From Burkholderiaceae bacterium (GTDB lineage Bacteria; Pseudomonadota; Gammaproteobacteria; Burkholderiales; Burkholderiaceae): a stretch of DNA of 11,711 bases. The notes below the pieces were generated by a model. That model had not been told where the DNA came from, did no database searches, and saw only the letters and a list, made by a program, of their open reading frames with translations. The translations under genes were made by a program, and so were the position numbers. The stretch is from positions 1 through 11,711 of the forward strand of contig JASLEM010000013.1 in the NCBI GenBank assembly GCA_030151165.1, written 5' to 3'. Below, piece by piece: positions 1 to 6,328 of this stretch (the first letter of the stretch is position 1; each line of letters begins with the position of its first letter).

Positions 1-1086
1 GTCGTGCGCCATCAGCTCTTGCGAGGCCGTCGCGCTCAGCGCCTCGGGCTCGCGCGCGTGACGCGCGGAGGCCTGCAGCACGAAGTGCTCGAACAGCAGC
101 GGGATGTCCTCGCGCCGCTCGCGCAGAGGCGGCAGGTGCAGCACCGCGACGTTGAGCCGGTAGTAGAGATCGCTGCGGAACTTCTGCTGCTCGCTCATCG
201 CCCGCAGGTCGGACTTCGTCGCCGCGATCACGCGCACGTCGATCGGCAGTTCGTCGTTCGAGCCGAGGCGCTCGACCTTGCGTTCCTGCAGCACGCGCAG
301 CAGCTTGACCTGGAAGCTCATCGGCATGCTCTCGATCTCGTCGAGCAGCAGCGTGCCGCCGTTGGCGTGCTCGAACTTGCCGATGCGGCGCCGCGCGGCG
401 GTGGTGAATGCGCCCATCTCGTGGCCGAACAGCTCGCTCTCGAGCAGCGACTCGGGCAGGCCGCCGCAGTTGATCGCGACGAAGTGCTTGTCGCGCCGCG
501 TGCTGTGCTCGTGCAGGCAGCGCGCGACGAGCTCCTTGCCGGTGCCGGTCTCGCCGATGATCATCACGTCGGCCGACGTCGCCGCGAGCCGCTGCACCTG
601 CTGCTGCAGCGCCTGCATCGCGGCCGAGCGCCCGAGCAGTGTCGACTCGATGCCGCGCTTGGCGCCGAGCTGCGCGCGCAGCGACTGCACCTCGGCGCTG
701 AGCGTGCGCTTCTCCATCGCGCGGGTCGTGACCTCGACGAGGCGGTCGGGCGCGAACGGCTTCTCGAGGAAATCGTAGGCGCCCGCGCGCATCGCCTGCA
801 CCGCGAGGCTCACGTCGCCGTGCGCGGTGATCAGGATGACCGGGATCGTGCGATCGAGCTGCATCACGCGCTGCAGCAGCTGCATGCCGTCCATGTTGGG
901 CAGGCGGACGTCGGTGACGAGCACGCCGGCGAAGCCGGGTGCGAGGCCGGCCAGCCCCTGCTCGGCCGAGCCGAAGGCCTCGACCTCGAAGCCCGCGAGC
1001 TCCAGCGTCTGCACCAGGCTGCGGCGAACCACGGCGTCGTCGTCGATCAGGGCGACCTTGAATCCATCGAACATGTTGCTGCTCAC
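1..1086 (-). CDS. Sigma-54-type response regulator, DctD-like (C-terminus beyond window)
   Basis: Response regulator of the NtrC/DctD family, expected to activate sigma-54 RNA polymerase after phosphorylation by the adjacent kinase. 362 codons are visible. The receiver domain (about 10-125) has the acidic pocket D15-D17, phospho-acceptor D59 in VTDVRLP, T87 and K109. The AAA+ domain (about 150-362) has Walker A GETGTGKE (178-185), Walker B GGTLLLDEIE (243-252) and the FRSDLYYRLNV arginine-finger region (303-313). DctD proteins are usually about 440-450 aa, so the missing part should be the end of the AAA+ domain and the Fis-type DNA-binding helix-turn-helix. The GTG start is chosen because its GTGA overlaps the kinase stop, implying translational coupling; an ATG four codons in (1074) is the alternative. 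Oddity: the sigma-54 contact loop at 225-230 reads GAFTTA, not GAFTGA. C4-dicarboxylate sensing is suggested only by similarity to DctB/DctD; no transporter is visible, so no symbol is given. Confidence 0.93.
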   Translation of the reverse strand, partial: MSSNMFDGFKVALIDDDAVVRRSLVQTLELAGFEVEAFGSAEQGLAGLAPGFAGVLVTDVRLPNMDGMQLLQRVMQLDRTIPVILITAHGDVSLAVQAMRAGAYDFLEKPFAPDRLVEVTTRAMEKRTLSAEVQSLRAQLGAKRGIESTLLGRSAAMQALQQQVQRLAATSADVMIIGETGTGKELVARCLHEHSTRRDKHFVAINCGGLPESLLESELFGHEMGAFTTAARRRIGKFEHANGGTLLLDEIESMPMSFQVKLLRVLQERKVERLGSNDELPIDVRVIAATKSDLRAMSEQQKFRSDLYYRLNVAVLHLPPLRERREDIPLLFEHFVLQASARHAREPEALSATASQELMAHD

Positions 1087-2882
1087 GTTGAACCTCGTGC
1101 GACGTCGAATTCGAACATGGCCCCCGACGGGCTCGGCACCGAGCGCAGGGTGCCGCCGAATTCACGCACGATATGCGAAGAGATCACCAGCCCGAGGCCC
1201 AGGCCCTCGCCGGGCGCCTTGGTCGTGAAGAAGGGCTCGAACAGGCGCTCGCTCAAGTGCTGCGGAATGCCGGGGCCGCTGTCGCGCACGCGGACGACGG
1301 CGCGCTCGTCGATCACCGCGGCGCTGATCGTGAGCTGCTTCGTCTCCGATGCGCGCATCGCGTCCGCCGCGTTGGCCATCAGGTTCACGAGCACCTGCTC
1401 GAGGCGGTAGATGTCGCAGCGCACGGCGAGGCCGGGCGGGATGTCGGTGGCCAGCGTCACGCCCTCGGTGTTGAAGCGCGCGGCGAGGATCTGGCGGGCG
1501 TTGTCGATCGCGACGACGAACGGCAGCGAGCGATCCTCCGGCGGCGCCTTGCGCGCGAACGACTTCAGCTGCGACGTGATGCGCCCCATGCGCTCGGCCA
1601 GCCCGAGGATCGCGACGAAGTTGTCGCGCGCCTGCAGCGGCCGCTCGCGCTCCAGCAGCAGGCAGCCGTTCTGCGCGAGCGCGCGCAGCGCGGTCAGCGG
1701 CTGGCCCAGCTCGTGCGAGATCCCCGCCGACAGCTGCCCCAGCAGCGCGAGCTTGCCGGCCTGCACGAGCTCCTCCTGCGCGTGCCGCAGCACTTCCTCA
1801 GCATGCTGGCGCTCGAGCACCTCGTGGCGCAGGTAGCGGTTCGACGTCTCGAGCTGCGCTGTGCGATCGAGCACCTTGGCCTCGAGCTCGTCGTTCGCGC
1901 GTTGCAGCGCGGCGCGCGTCGCGAGCTTCTGCGCGCCGACGCGCCGGCGCTGCAGCACGAGCAGCGCGAGCAGGCCCAGCGACACCGTCACCGCGCCCGC
2001 GCTCCACGCCGCGGTGCGCGCGTCGCGCCAGACGTCCTTCGCGCTCGTGAGGATCAGCAGGCGCCAGCCGAGCCGCGGCAGCAGGCGCTCGTGCACGACC
2101 TGCATCTCGACGCCCGCCGTCTTCAGGCGCGGGATGCGCACGAGGTCGACCGCATCGTCGTGCTCGCCGAGCGGGTGCGCGAGCGCGCTCAGCGGCTGCT
2201 GCTTCCAGTCCGGCACCGACGACATGATGACGATGCCGCGCGCGTCGACGATCAGCGGCTTCTCGCTCTCGGCGCGGAACGCGGAGTCGATCCACGTCGC
2301 CTCGATCGGCTGCAGGCTGATGCGCACGACCACCGCGCCCACCGTGGCGCCATCGCGCTGCACCGGTCGCGCGAAGCAGACCTCGGGCGCGCCCGTGCGC
2401 GCGTTGGGCGCGAAGCGCTGGGCCTGCTGGCCCTGCAGGGCCTCGGCGATGCACGGCTCCTGCATCGCGGTGCGGGCGTCTGCGGCGGCGGCGTCGCCGC
2501 GGTACCAGTCGCTGCTGGCCAGCACCTGGCCCTGCGCGCCGACGACGATCGCCTGCAGCGAGCCCGAGCGCGCGACGAAGCGCGTCAGCTTGCGGTTGAT
2601 CGTGTTGCGCAGGTCGGTGTCGCCGGGCGCGTGCACGAGCGCGTCGATGCGGTCGTCCTGGTCGATCAGGCCGGGCAGGTCGGCCTGCTTGCCCAGCTCC
2701 ACTTCCAGCACCGCGGCGTAAAGATCGAGCTGGTGGGCGACGGCGTCGTCGAGGCGGGCGAAGTCGCGCCGTTCCGACCAGACGTAGGTCACGCTCGCCG
2801 AGACCGCCACCAGCGCGATCGTGGCGACCACGACCAGCAGCGGCGCCGCGCGGCGGAGGGACTTCAGGCGGCTCGAATCCAA
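1083..2882 (-). CDS. Membrane sensor histidine kinase, DctB-like
   Basis: Sensor kinase partner of the overlapping response regulator. Numbering is from the chosen TTG start (599 aa). Transmembrane helix 1 is at about 14-35 (LLVVVATIALVAVSASV), followed by a periplasmic sensor of about 255 residues, the size of the DctB double-PAS/Cache domain. Helix 2 is at about 292-313, then a charged coiled-coil linker (about 315-375). The HisKA motif GISHELGQPL carries phospho-acceptor H390. The ATPase domain has N-box N504 (NLMANAADAM), G1 DSGPGIP (534-540) and G2 GEGLGLGL (558-565). The open frame extends upstream to another TTG at 2999, but the extra 39 residues are Arg/Ser/Gly-rich, encoded by a 9-bp tandem repeat, and lack a ribosome site. 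TTG at 2882 has GAGAG (2888-2892) five bases upstream and puts a short basic tail before helix 1, as in DctB. The ligand cannot be read from sequence. Confidence 0.92.
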   Translation of the reverse strand: MDSSRLKSLRRAAPLLVVVATIALVAVSASVTYVWSERRDFARLDDAVAHQLDLYAAVLEVELGKQADLPGLIDQDDRIDALVHAPGDTDLRNTINRKLTRFVARSGSLQAIVVGAQGQVLASSDWYRGDAAAADARTAMQEPCIAEALQGQQAQRFAPNARTGAPEVCFARPVQRDGATVGAVVVRISLQPIEATWIDSAFRAESEKPLIVDARGIVIMSSVPDWKQQPLSALAHPLGEHDDAVDLVRIPRLKTAGVEMQVVHERLLPRLGWRLLILTSAKDVWRDARTAAWSAGAVTVSLGLLALLVLQRRRVGAQKLATRAALQRANDELEAKVLDRTAQLETSNRYLRHEVLERQHAEEVLRHAQEELVQAGKLALLGQLSAGISHELGQPLTALRALAQNGCLLLERERPLQARDNFVAILGLAERMGRITSQLKSFARKAPPEDRSLPFVVAIDNARQILAARFNTEGVTLATDIPPGLAVRCDIYRLEQVLVNLMANAADAMRASETKQLTISAAVIDERAVVRVRDSGPGIPQHLSERLFEPFFTTKAPGEGLGLGLVISSHIVREFGGTLRSVPSPSGAMFEFDVARGST

Positions 2883-2943
2883 ACAGGCTCTCGGAAAAAA
2901 CTCGGGTGGGCGGCGAGGGGAGCGGTGTGCCGAAGACGCCCCC

Positions 2944-2970
2944 GACCCGCGCGACCCGCGCGACCCGCGA
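2944..2970. repeat. Three tandem copies of a 9-bp unit
   Basis: gacccgcgc occurs three times in direct succession (2944-2952, 2953-2961, 2962-2970; the last copy ends in a). Because the unit is 9 bp, on the minus strand it reads as repeated Arg-Gly-Ser, which extends the kinase frame upstream of its likely start. It is probably untranslated and could be a slippage-prone tract. Confidence 0.8.
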
Positions 2971-3091
2971 TGTTGAGGCACGAGCCGGCCGACGGTCAAG
3001 CCGCGGGTTTTCGCGTGGGCGGAGTTCGATACACGGCCTCGGCGCCGGCTGGGTAGAAGTCGACACGCGGCTCCGTGCGGGCGTTCCGCGG

Positions 3092-3119
3092 GCGGTCCCG
3101 TCCGTCATAGGTGGACCGC
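3092..3119. promoter_or_regulatory. Spaced inverted repeat, candidate activator site
   Basis: GCGGTCC (3092-3098) and GGACCGC (3113-3119) are perfect inverse complements separated by 14 bp, so the half-sites are 21 bp apart, two helical turns. The dyad lies about 53-80 bp upstream of the start predicted for the sigma-54 promoter at 3146. This suits an upstream activator or Lrp site, though it is closer than most enhancer sites. The protein that binds is unknown, and GC-rich DNA produces such repeats by chance fairly often. Confidence 0.4.
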
Positions 3120-3145
3120 GGCTTTACAGAAGCCTGCGGCCGAGT

Positions 3146-3161
3146 TGGCACGGCAGGTGCA
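3146..3161 (+). promoter_or_regulatory. Sigma-54 (RpoN) type -24/-12 promoter
   Basis: TGGCACG (3146-3152), four free bases, then GTGCA (3157-3161). The consensus is TGGCACG-N4-TTGC(A/T), so only one defined position differs. The essential GG (3147-3148) and GC (3159-3160) are exactly 10 bp apart. Transcription would start near 3171-3172, about 40 bases before the ATG of the double Lrp gene. Sigma-54 promoters need an enhancer-binding activator; one candidate is encoded 2 kb to the left. Confidence 0.7.
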
Positions 3162-3175
3162 TGACAAGTTGTCAT
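3161..3175. promoter_or_regulatory. Perfect 15-bp palindrome, candidate Lrp operator
   Basis: ATGACAAGTTGTCAT has 7-bp arms around a central G. It is AT-rich in very GC-rich surroundings. It overlaps the -12 element and the predicted transcription start of the sigma-54 promoter. Lrp/AsnC proteins typically bind palindromes of about 15 bp and often repress their own genes, so this is a natural candidate autoregulatory site for the gene starting at 3213. That role is inference. Confidence 0.55.
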
Positions 3176-3212
3176 ATTCGATCAGCAGCCGTCATCTCAT
3201 CTCTCTTCGAAC

Positions 3213-4190
3213 ATGCAACTCCTCGCTCCCGAGCGCATCAAGCGCGGCACCAACGACAAGATCGACTCCCGCATCCTGCACGTGCTCCAGCGTGACGGAC
3301 GGATCTCCAACCTGAAGCTCGCCGAGCAGGTCAACCTGTCGCCGTCGGCGGTGCTGGAGCGCGTCAAGCGGCTCAAGCGCGAGGGCTACATCCTCGGCTA
3401 CCAGGCGCGGCTGAGCCGCGAGAAGCTGGGCATGGAGGTGGTCGCGTTCGTCGAGGTGCAGCTCGAACGCATGAACTTCGAGGTGATGGAGCGCTTCGAG
3501 GCCGCCGTGCGCGAGCGCCCCGCGATCCTCGAATGCCACCTGATCGCCGGCACCTTCGACTACCTGCTGAAGGTGCTCGTCTCCGACATGCACGCCTGCC
3601 GCGAGCTCGTCGACTCCGAGATCAGCAAGCTTCCCGGCGTGCGCGAGGCGCGCACGCACGCGGGCGTCGAGCAGGGCGAGGCGGGTGCCCGGGGCGCCGA
3701 GAGCTTCGGTGCTTCCACGGCCGGCCCGGAGCAACGCATCGACGACGTCGACGCCGGCCTGCTCCGGCTGCTGCAGGCCGACGGCCGCCTCAGCATCGCG
3801 CGCCTCGCCGAGGAACTCGCGCTGACGCCGGCCGTCGTGCGCGACCGTCTCGCGCGCCTGTGCCGCAAGGGGTTCATCCTCGGCTACGTCGCGGTGCTGA
3901 ACGAGGCCAAGTTCAACTCCGGCCTGATCGTGTTCGCGGCGATCCGCGCCGACGGGACGGGCTCGGGCATCGCGCACGCGCTGAAGGCCGCGTCGCAGTC
4001 CTGCGCGGAGATCGTCGAATGCCACGAGGTCACCGGCAACTTCGACTTCCTGCTGAAGACCCGCGTGCCCAACATGCAGCGCTACCACGAGCTCGTGGAA
4101 GCGAGCGTGTGGACGGTGGCCGGCGTGCGCGAGGTGCGCACCTACGCGGCGATCGACGAGATCAAGAACACCGCGCGCATTCCGCTCTGA
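3213..4190 (+). CDS. Tandem double-module Lrp/AsnC family regulator
   Basis: 325 aa, about twice the usual 150-165 aa of Lrp/AsnC proteins, because the chain has two complete modules. Module 1 (about 14-150): helix-turn-helix near 31-53 (RISNLKLAEQVNLSPSAVLERV), then a RAM ligand-binding domain with ILECHLIAGTFDYLLK and PGVREART. Module 2 (about 176-325): helix-turn-helix near 192-214 (RLSIARLAEELALTPAVVRDRL), then a RAM domain with IVECHEVTGNFDFLLK and AGVREVRT, ending in the typical EIKNTARIPL tail. A Gly/Ala/Glu-rich linker (about 151-175) replaces the tail of module 1. Both modules look intact, so it should bind DNA as a built-in pseudo-dimer or larger assembly, with an amino acid or similar small ligand at the RAM domains. 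No clear Shine-Dalgarno precedes the ATG. Siroheme decarboxylase (AhbA/AhbB, NirDL) fusions also have two Lrp-like modules, but normal helix-turn-helix sequences and no haem genes nearby argue against that. Confidence 0.92.
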   Translation: MQLLAPERIKRGTNDKIDSRILHVLQRDGRISNLKLAEQVNLSPSAVLERVKRLKREGYILGYQARLSREKLGMEVVAFVEVQLERMNFEVMERFEAAVRERPAILECHLIAGTFDYLLKVLVSDMHACRELVDSEISKLPGVREARTHAGVEQGEAGARGAESFGASTAGPEQRIDDVDAGLLRLLQADGRLSIARLAEELALTPAVVRDRLARLCRKGFILGYVAVLNEAKFNSGLIVFAAIRADGTGSGIAHALKAASQSCAEIVECHEVTGNFDFLLKTRVPNMQRYHELVEASVWTVAGVREVRTYAAIDEIKNTARIPL

Positions 4191-4195
4191 GGGGG

Positions 4196-4220
4196 CGGCC
4201 CGGCCGCGCGCGCCGGGTCG
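4196..4220. terminator. GC-rich stem-loop between convergent genes
   Basis: A 9-bp stem (4196-4204 with 4212-4220, one G-U pair in the rightward transcript) encloses a 7-base loop in the 36-bp gap between two converging stop codons. There is no T-tract on either side, so it is not a classic intrinsic terminator. It could still protect both 3' ends or slow polymerase. Confidence 0.4.
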
Positions 4221-4226
4221 ACGCCC

Positions 4227-5006
4227 TCAGTCGACGAAGCGGAAGTCGACGTCGACGATCTCGGAGAACACCTCGGCGTTGGCCATGTTCTTGATCGCGA
4301 CCTTCAGCTTCGTCACCACGCATTTCTCGCCGATCGTGAAGCTCTTGTGCACGCGGCCGCGCGACGGCGCCAGCACCGTCATGCCGTCGTAGGTCATGTT
4401 GCAGGCGGTGATCGGTTCGACCCACGGCTGGAGGCCGCGAGCGGACGAGCCATCGACATCGAGCTGCACGTCGACCTTCGTGCCGGCCTTGAGCAGCGCG
4501 GGCGACGCCGGCGTGAAGCGGACGTCGACCACGCGCGAGCCGACCCCTTCGTCGCGCGCCGCCTCCACGCGCGGGTTGGGCACCCAGGTGTAGCGCACCG
4601 GGAACTCCTTCGCGAAGATCTCCTGGAAGCGGCCGTTCTTCGCGACGATCGTGAGCTTCGTCGCCGTGCCGGGCTCGTCCAGCGTCACGAAGCGCTCGAC
4701 GACGCCGGTGCCGGGCGGCGTGTCCTTCGGCGCGCCCTGGTAGGTCGACGCCAGGCCGGGCTCGAGCAGCTTGGCCCACACCATCACGTCGTCGTTCGGC
4801 TGCGCGTAGCGGTAGCGCAGCTTCACGACGACCGGCTGGCCGACGCGCAGCGTGCTGCCGGACGGCGGCTGCAGGCTCACGATCTCGGCGCCGAGATCGG
4901 TGGCCGCGGCGACGTCCGGGGCGCTCGCCGCGTTCGACGGCCCGACGCCGCCCGCGTGGGCGACGGGCAGCGCGAGGGCGAGCAGGAGGGCGAACGGCTT
5001 GGGCAT
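4227..5006 (-). CDS. Secreted protein of unknown function with two internal repeats
   Basis: 259 aa, not recognised as a named family. Residues 1-18 form a short Sec signal peptide ([18 protein letters not shown], cleavage after AHA), so the mature protein is periplasmic or exported. The rest is predicted beta-rich, in two units of roughly 100 residues: about 41-141 and 159-258. They share a valine-rich opening strand (VVVKLRY / VDVQLDV), a middle tyrosine turn (STYQGAP / MTYDGMT) and an end pattern (TKLTIVAKN...[13 protein letters not shown] / TKLKVAIKN...[13 protein letters not shown]). This looks like a duplicated immunoglobulin-like domain. The only two cysteines, C202 and C229, are both in the second unit and could form a disulfide. 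A Pro/Gly stretch ([12 protein letters not shown], 47-58) is typical of cell-envelope Ig-like domains. No strong ribosome site precedes the ATG. It converges on the Lrp gene and is divergent from panB; neither neighbour tells its role. Confidence 0.85.
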   Translation of the reverse strand: MPKPFALLLALALPVAHAGGVGPSNAASAPDVAAATDLGAEIVSLQPPSGSTLRVGQPVVVKLRYRYAQPNDDVMVWAKLLEPGLASTYQGAPKDTPPGTGVVERFVTLDEPGTATKLTIVAKNGRFQEIFAKEFPVRYTWVPNPRVEAARDEGVGSRVVDVRFTPASPALLKAGTKVDVQLDVDGSSARGLQPWVEPITACNMTYDGMTVLAPSRGRVHKSFTIGEKCVVTKLKVAIKNMANAEVFSEIVDVDFRFVD

Positions 5007-5050
5007 CGGGGACGGACGTTGGAGAAGGCGATTGAACGGGCGTTCATTGT

Positions 5051-5102
5051 CTGTTGCGCAACAGTGGAGTCGCCGAGCCGACTGCGCAATAGTTAACGCA
5101 AT
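5051..5102. promoter_or_regulatory. Cluster of three TTGCG-type repeats with a 14-bp palindrome
   Basis: CTGTTGCGCAACAG (5051-5064) is a perfect palindrome 45 bases upstream of the secreted-protein ATG. Two related half-sites follow: GCGCAAT (5084-5090) and ACGCAAT (5096-5102), the latter two spaced 12 bp apart. On the minus strand they read ATTGCGT, ATTGCGC and GTTGCGCAAC. Repetition with a palindromic core is the usual form of an operator for a dimeric regulator. The regulator is not known, and either divergent gene could be the target, the leftward one being much nearer. Confidence 0.45.
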
Positions 5103-5342
5103 CTGGGCCTGTCGCTGTGGGTTGTCGACGATCCGTCACGTCGAACCAGGCGGGAATCGCGGCGTTTGCGGCGGGCGGGCGCGTGTCGCCGCGTCGACAT
5201 CCCTCGCACGGTCTCGCACCGGAACCACGGAGCGCCTGCCACGCCGGGGTGGCCGGCCGCGTCGGCTGGAGGCATGTCCCCAATCGCCGACGGGGGCACG
5301 CGCCGTGGCGCGCGACATGGGCACAATGCGCCTCGCGCCGAG

Positions 5343-5376
5343 CAGGCGCCCCATGCCGGGGCGTCGGCGGCGCCTG
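5343..5376 (+). promoter_or_regulatory. Stem-loops in the panB leader
   Basis: CAGGCGCC (5343-5350) pairs perfectly with GGCGCCTG (5369-5376). A competing inner stem, CGCCCC (5347-5352) with GGGGCG (5358-5363), cannot form fully at the same time. The pair ends five bases before the panB ribosome site, a position where alternative folding could affect translation. No known riboswitch class is recognised. Confidence 0.35.
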
Positions 5377-5380
5377 TTCC

Positions 5381-5386
5381 GAAGGA
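5381..5386 (+). promoter_or_regulatory. panB ribosome binding site
   Basis: GAAGGA lies six bases before the ATG at 5393. It decides the panB start: the open frame continues upstream to 5117, but no upstream start has such a site and the conserved protein begins only here. Confidence 0.8.
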
Positions 5387-5392
5387 TTCCGC

Positions 5393-6238
5393 ATGAGCGC
5401 CCATTCCAGCCCCGGCACCAGCGCCACCCCCGCCGCTCGCGCCGCCGTCACCCTGCCCAAGCTGCGCGAGATGCGCGCCCGCGGCGAGAAGATCGCGATG
5501 CTGACCTGCTACGACGCCACGTTCGCGCAGGTGCTCGACCAGGCCGGCGTCGACACCGTCCTCGTCGGCGATTCGCTGGGCAACGTGCTGCAGGGGCGCG
5601 CCAGCACGCTGCCGGTGACGCTGGCGGACATGGCGTACCACACCGAGTGCGTCGCCCGCGCGCAGCCCGCGGCGTGGCTGATCGCCGACATGCCGTTCGG
5701 CAGCTACGAGGGCGGCAAGGAGCAGGCGCTGGCGTCGGCCGTCGTGCTGATGCGCGCCGGCGCGCGCATGGTCAAGCTCGAGGGCGGCGGCTGGACGGCG
5801 GAGATCGTGGCGCACCTCGTCGCTCGCGGCATCCCTGTCTGCGCCCACCTGGGCCTGACGCCGCAGCGCGTGCACGCCCTCGGCGGCTTCCGCGTGCAGG
5901 GTCGCGACGACGACGCCGCCGCGCTGCTCCGGCGCGAGGCGCGCGAGCTGGCCGAGGCCGGCGCGGCGATGATGGTGTTCGAGATGGTGCCGGCCGCGCT
6001 CGCCGCCGAGATCACGCTCGAGAACCCCGAGCTGATGACGATCGGCATCGGCGCCGGCGGCGGCACGTCGGGCCAGGTGCTGGTGCTGCACGACATGCTG
6101 GGCCTGGGCTCGGGCCGCAAGCCGCGCTTCGTGCGCAACTTCATGGCCGAGGGCGGCTCGATCGCGTCGGCGATCGGGCGCTACGTCGCCGCCGTGAAGG
6201 ACGGCAGCTTCCCGCAGGCCGACGTCCACACGTACTGA
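5393..6238 (+). CDS. panB: 3-methyl-2-oxobutanoate hydroxymethyltransferase (ketopantoate hydroxymethyltransferase)
   Basis: First step of pantothenate synthesis: transfers a hydroxymethyl group from 5,10-methylene-tetrahydrofolate to 2-oxoisovalerate, giving ketopantoate, in the cytoplasm. 281 aa; the family is about 260-280 aa. The core fold starts near residue 20 (VTLPKLREM) after a poorly conserved Ala/Ser-rich tail. Metal-ligand positions known from E. coli PanB appear as D60 (VGDSLGN), D99 (ADMPFGSY) and E130 (VKLEGG), with the adjacent K128. The HLGLTPQ motif is at 152-158, the catalytic glutamate is E197 (VFEMVP), and [17 protein letters not shown] lies at 218-234. All key residues are present, so the enzyme should be active. 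panC follows 137 bases downstream on the same strand, so the two probably form an operon. Confidence 0.97.
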   Translation: MSAHSSPGTSATPAARAAVTLPKLREMRARGEKIAMLTCYDATFAQVLDQAGVDTVLVGDSLGNVLQGRASTLPVTLADMAYHTECVARAQPAAWLIADMPFGSYEGGKEQALASAVVLMRAGARMVKLEGGGWTAEIVAHLVARGIPVCAHLGLTPQRVHALGGFRVQGRDDDAAALLRREARELAEAGAAMMVFEMVPAALAAEITLENPELMTIGIGAGGGTSGQVLVLHDMLGLGSGRKPRFVRNFMAEGGSIASAIGRYVAAVKDGSFPQADVHTY

Positions 6239-6254
6239 GCGCGCCGCCGCGCGC

Positions 6255-6294
6255 GGATCGCCGCATTTCGGCCCGGTTCGCGGCGGGGCGATCC
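6255..6294 (+). promoter_or_regulatory. Large stem-loop between panB and panC
   Basis: GGATCGCC (6255-6262) pairs with GGCGATCC (6287-6294), and an alternative register pairs CGCCGC (6259-6264) with GCGGCG (6280-6285). Flanking GC-rich arms could lengthen the stem. No T-tract follows. It may stabilise the panB 3' end or reduce read-through into panC. Confidence 0.4.
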
Positions 6295-6328
6295 ACGGCG
6301 CGCGCGGACCTGCGACACTCGCGCCCAT

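Larger units (their letters stand above)
2883..3212. other. Divergent intergenic control region, kinase / double Lrp
   Basis: 330-bp region between the 5' ends of the kinase (leftward) and the Lrp-like gene (rightward). It holds a 9-bp tandem repeat near the kinase start, a GC-rich dyad, a sigma-54-type promoter and a perfect palindrome, each listed separately. CCGCGG occurs three times (3001, 3086, 3116). No convincing sigma-70 promoter was found for the kinase: TTGACC on the minus strand (2999-2994) is a fair -35, but nothing at the right distance resembles TATAAT. I see no coding region here. Confidence 0.75.
5007..5392. other. Divergent intergenic region, secreted protein / panB
   Basis: 386 bp between divergent genes. 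The left part holds three TTGCG-type repeats and the right part a stem-loop plus the panB ribosome site, listed separately. CACAAT at 5322-5327 is a possible -10 for panB (4 of 6 matches), about 65 bases before its ATG, but no good -35 lies upstream. On the minus strand, GACAAT just after the 14-bp palindrome is a similar weak -10 for the secreted-protein gene. The stretch 5103-5320 shows nothing I can name; open frames there have no ribosome sites or recognisable protein. Confidence 0.6.

Noticed and set aside
1173..3056. Long open frame of 627 codons on the plus strand opposite the kinase
   Set aside because: Composition is dominated by Arg/Ala/Leu/Asp typical of antisense frames in high-GC DNA, and the minus strand carries clear kinase motifs throughout.
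3145..3178. Sigma-70 promoter with TTGGCA (-35) and CATATT (-10) before the Lrp gene
   Set aside because: The spacer would be 22 bp, too long; the same bases fit sigma-54 far better.
3213..4190. Siroheme decarboxylase (AhbA/AhbB, NirDL) identity for the double Lrp protein
   Set aside because: Both helix-turn-helix segments look like DNA-binding Lrp proteins and no haem d1 or alternative haem pathway genes are nearby; kept only as an alternative.
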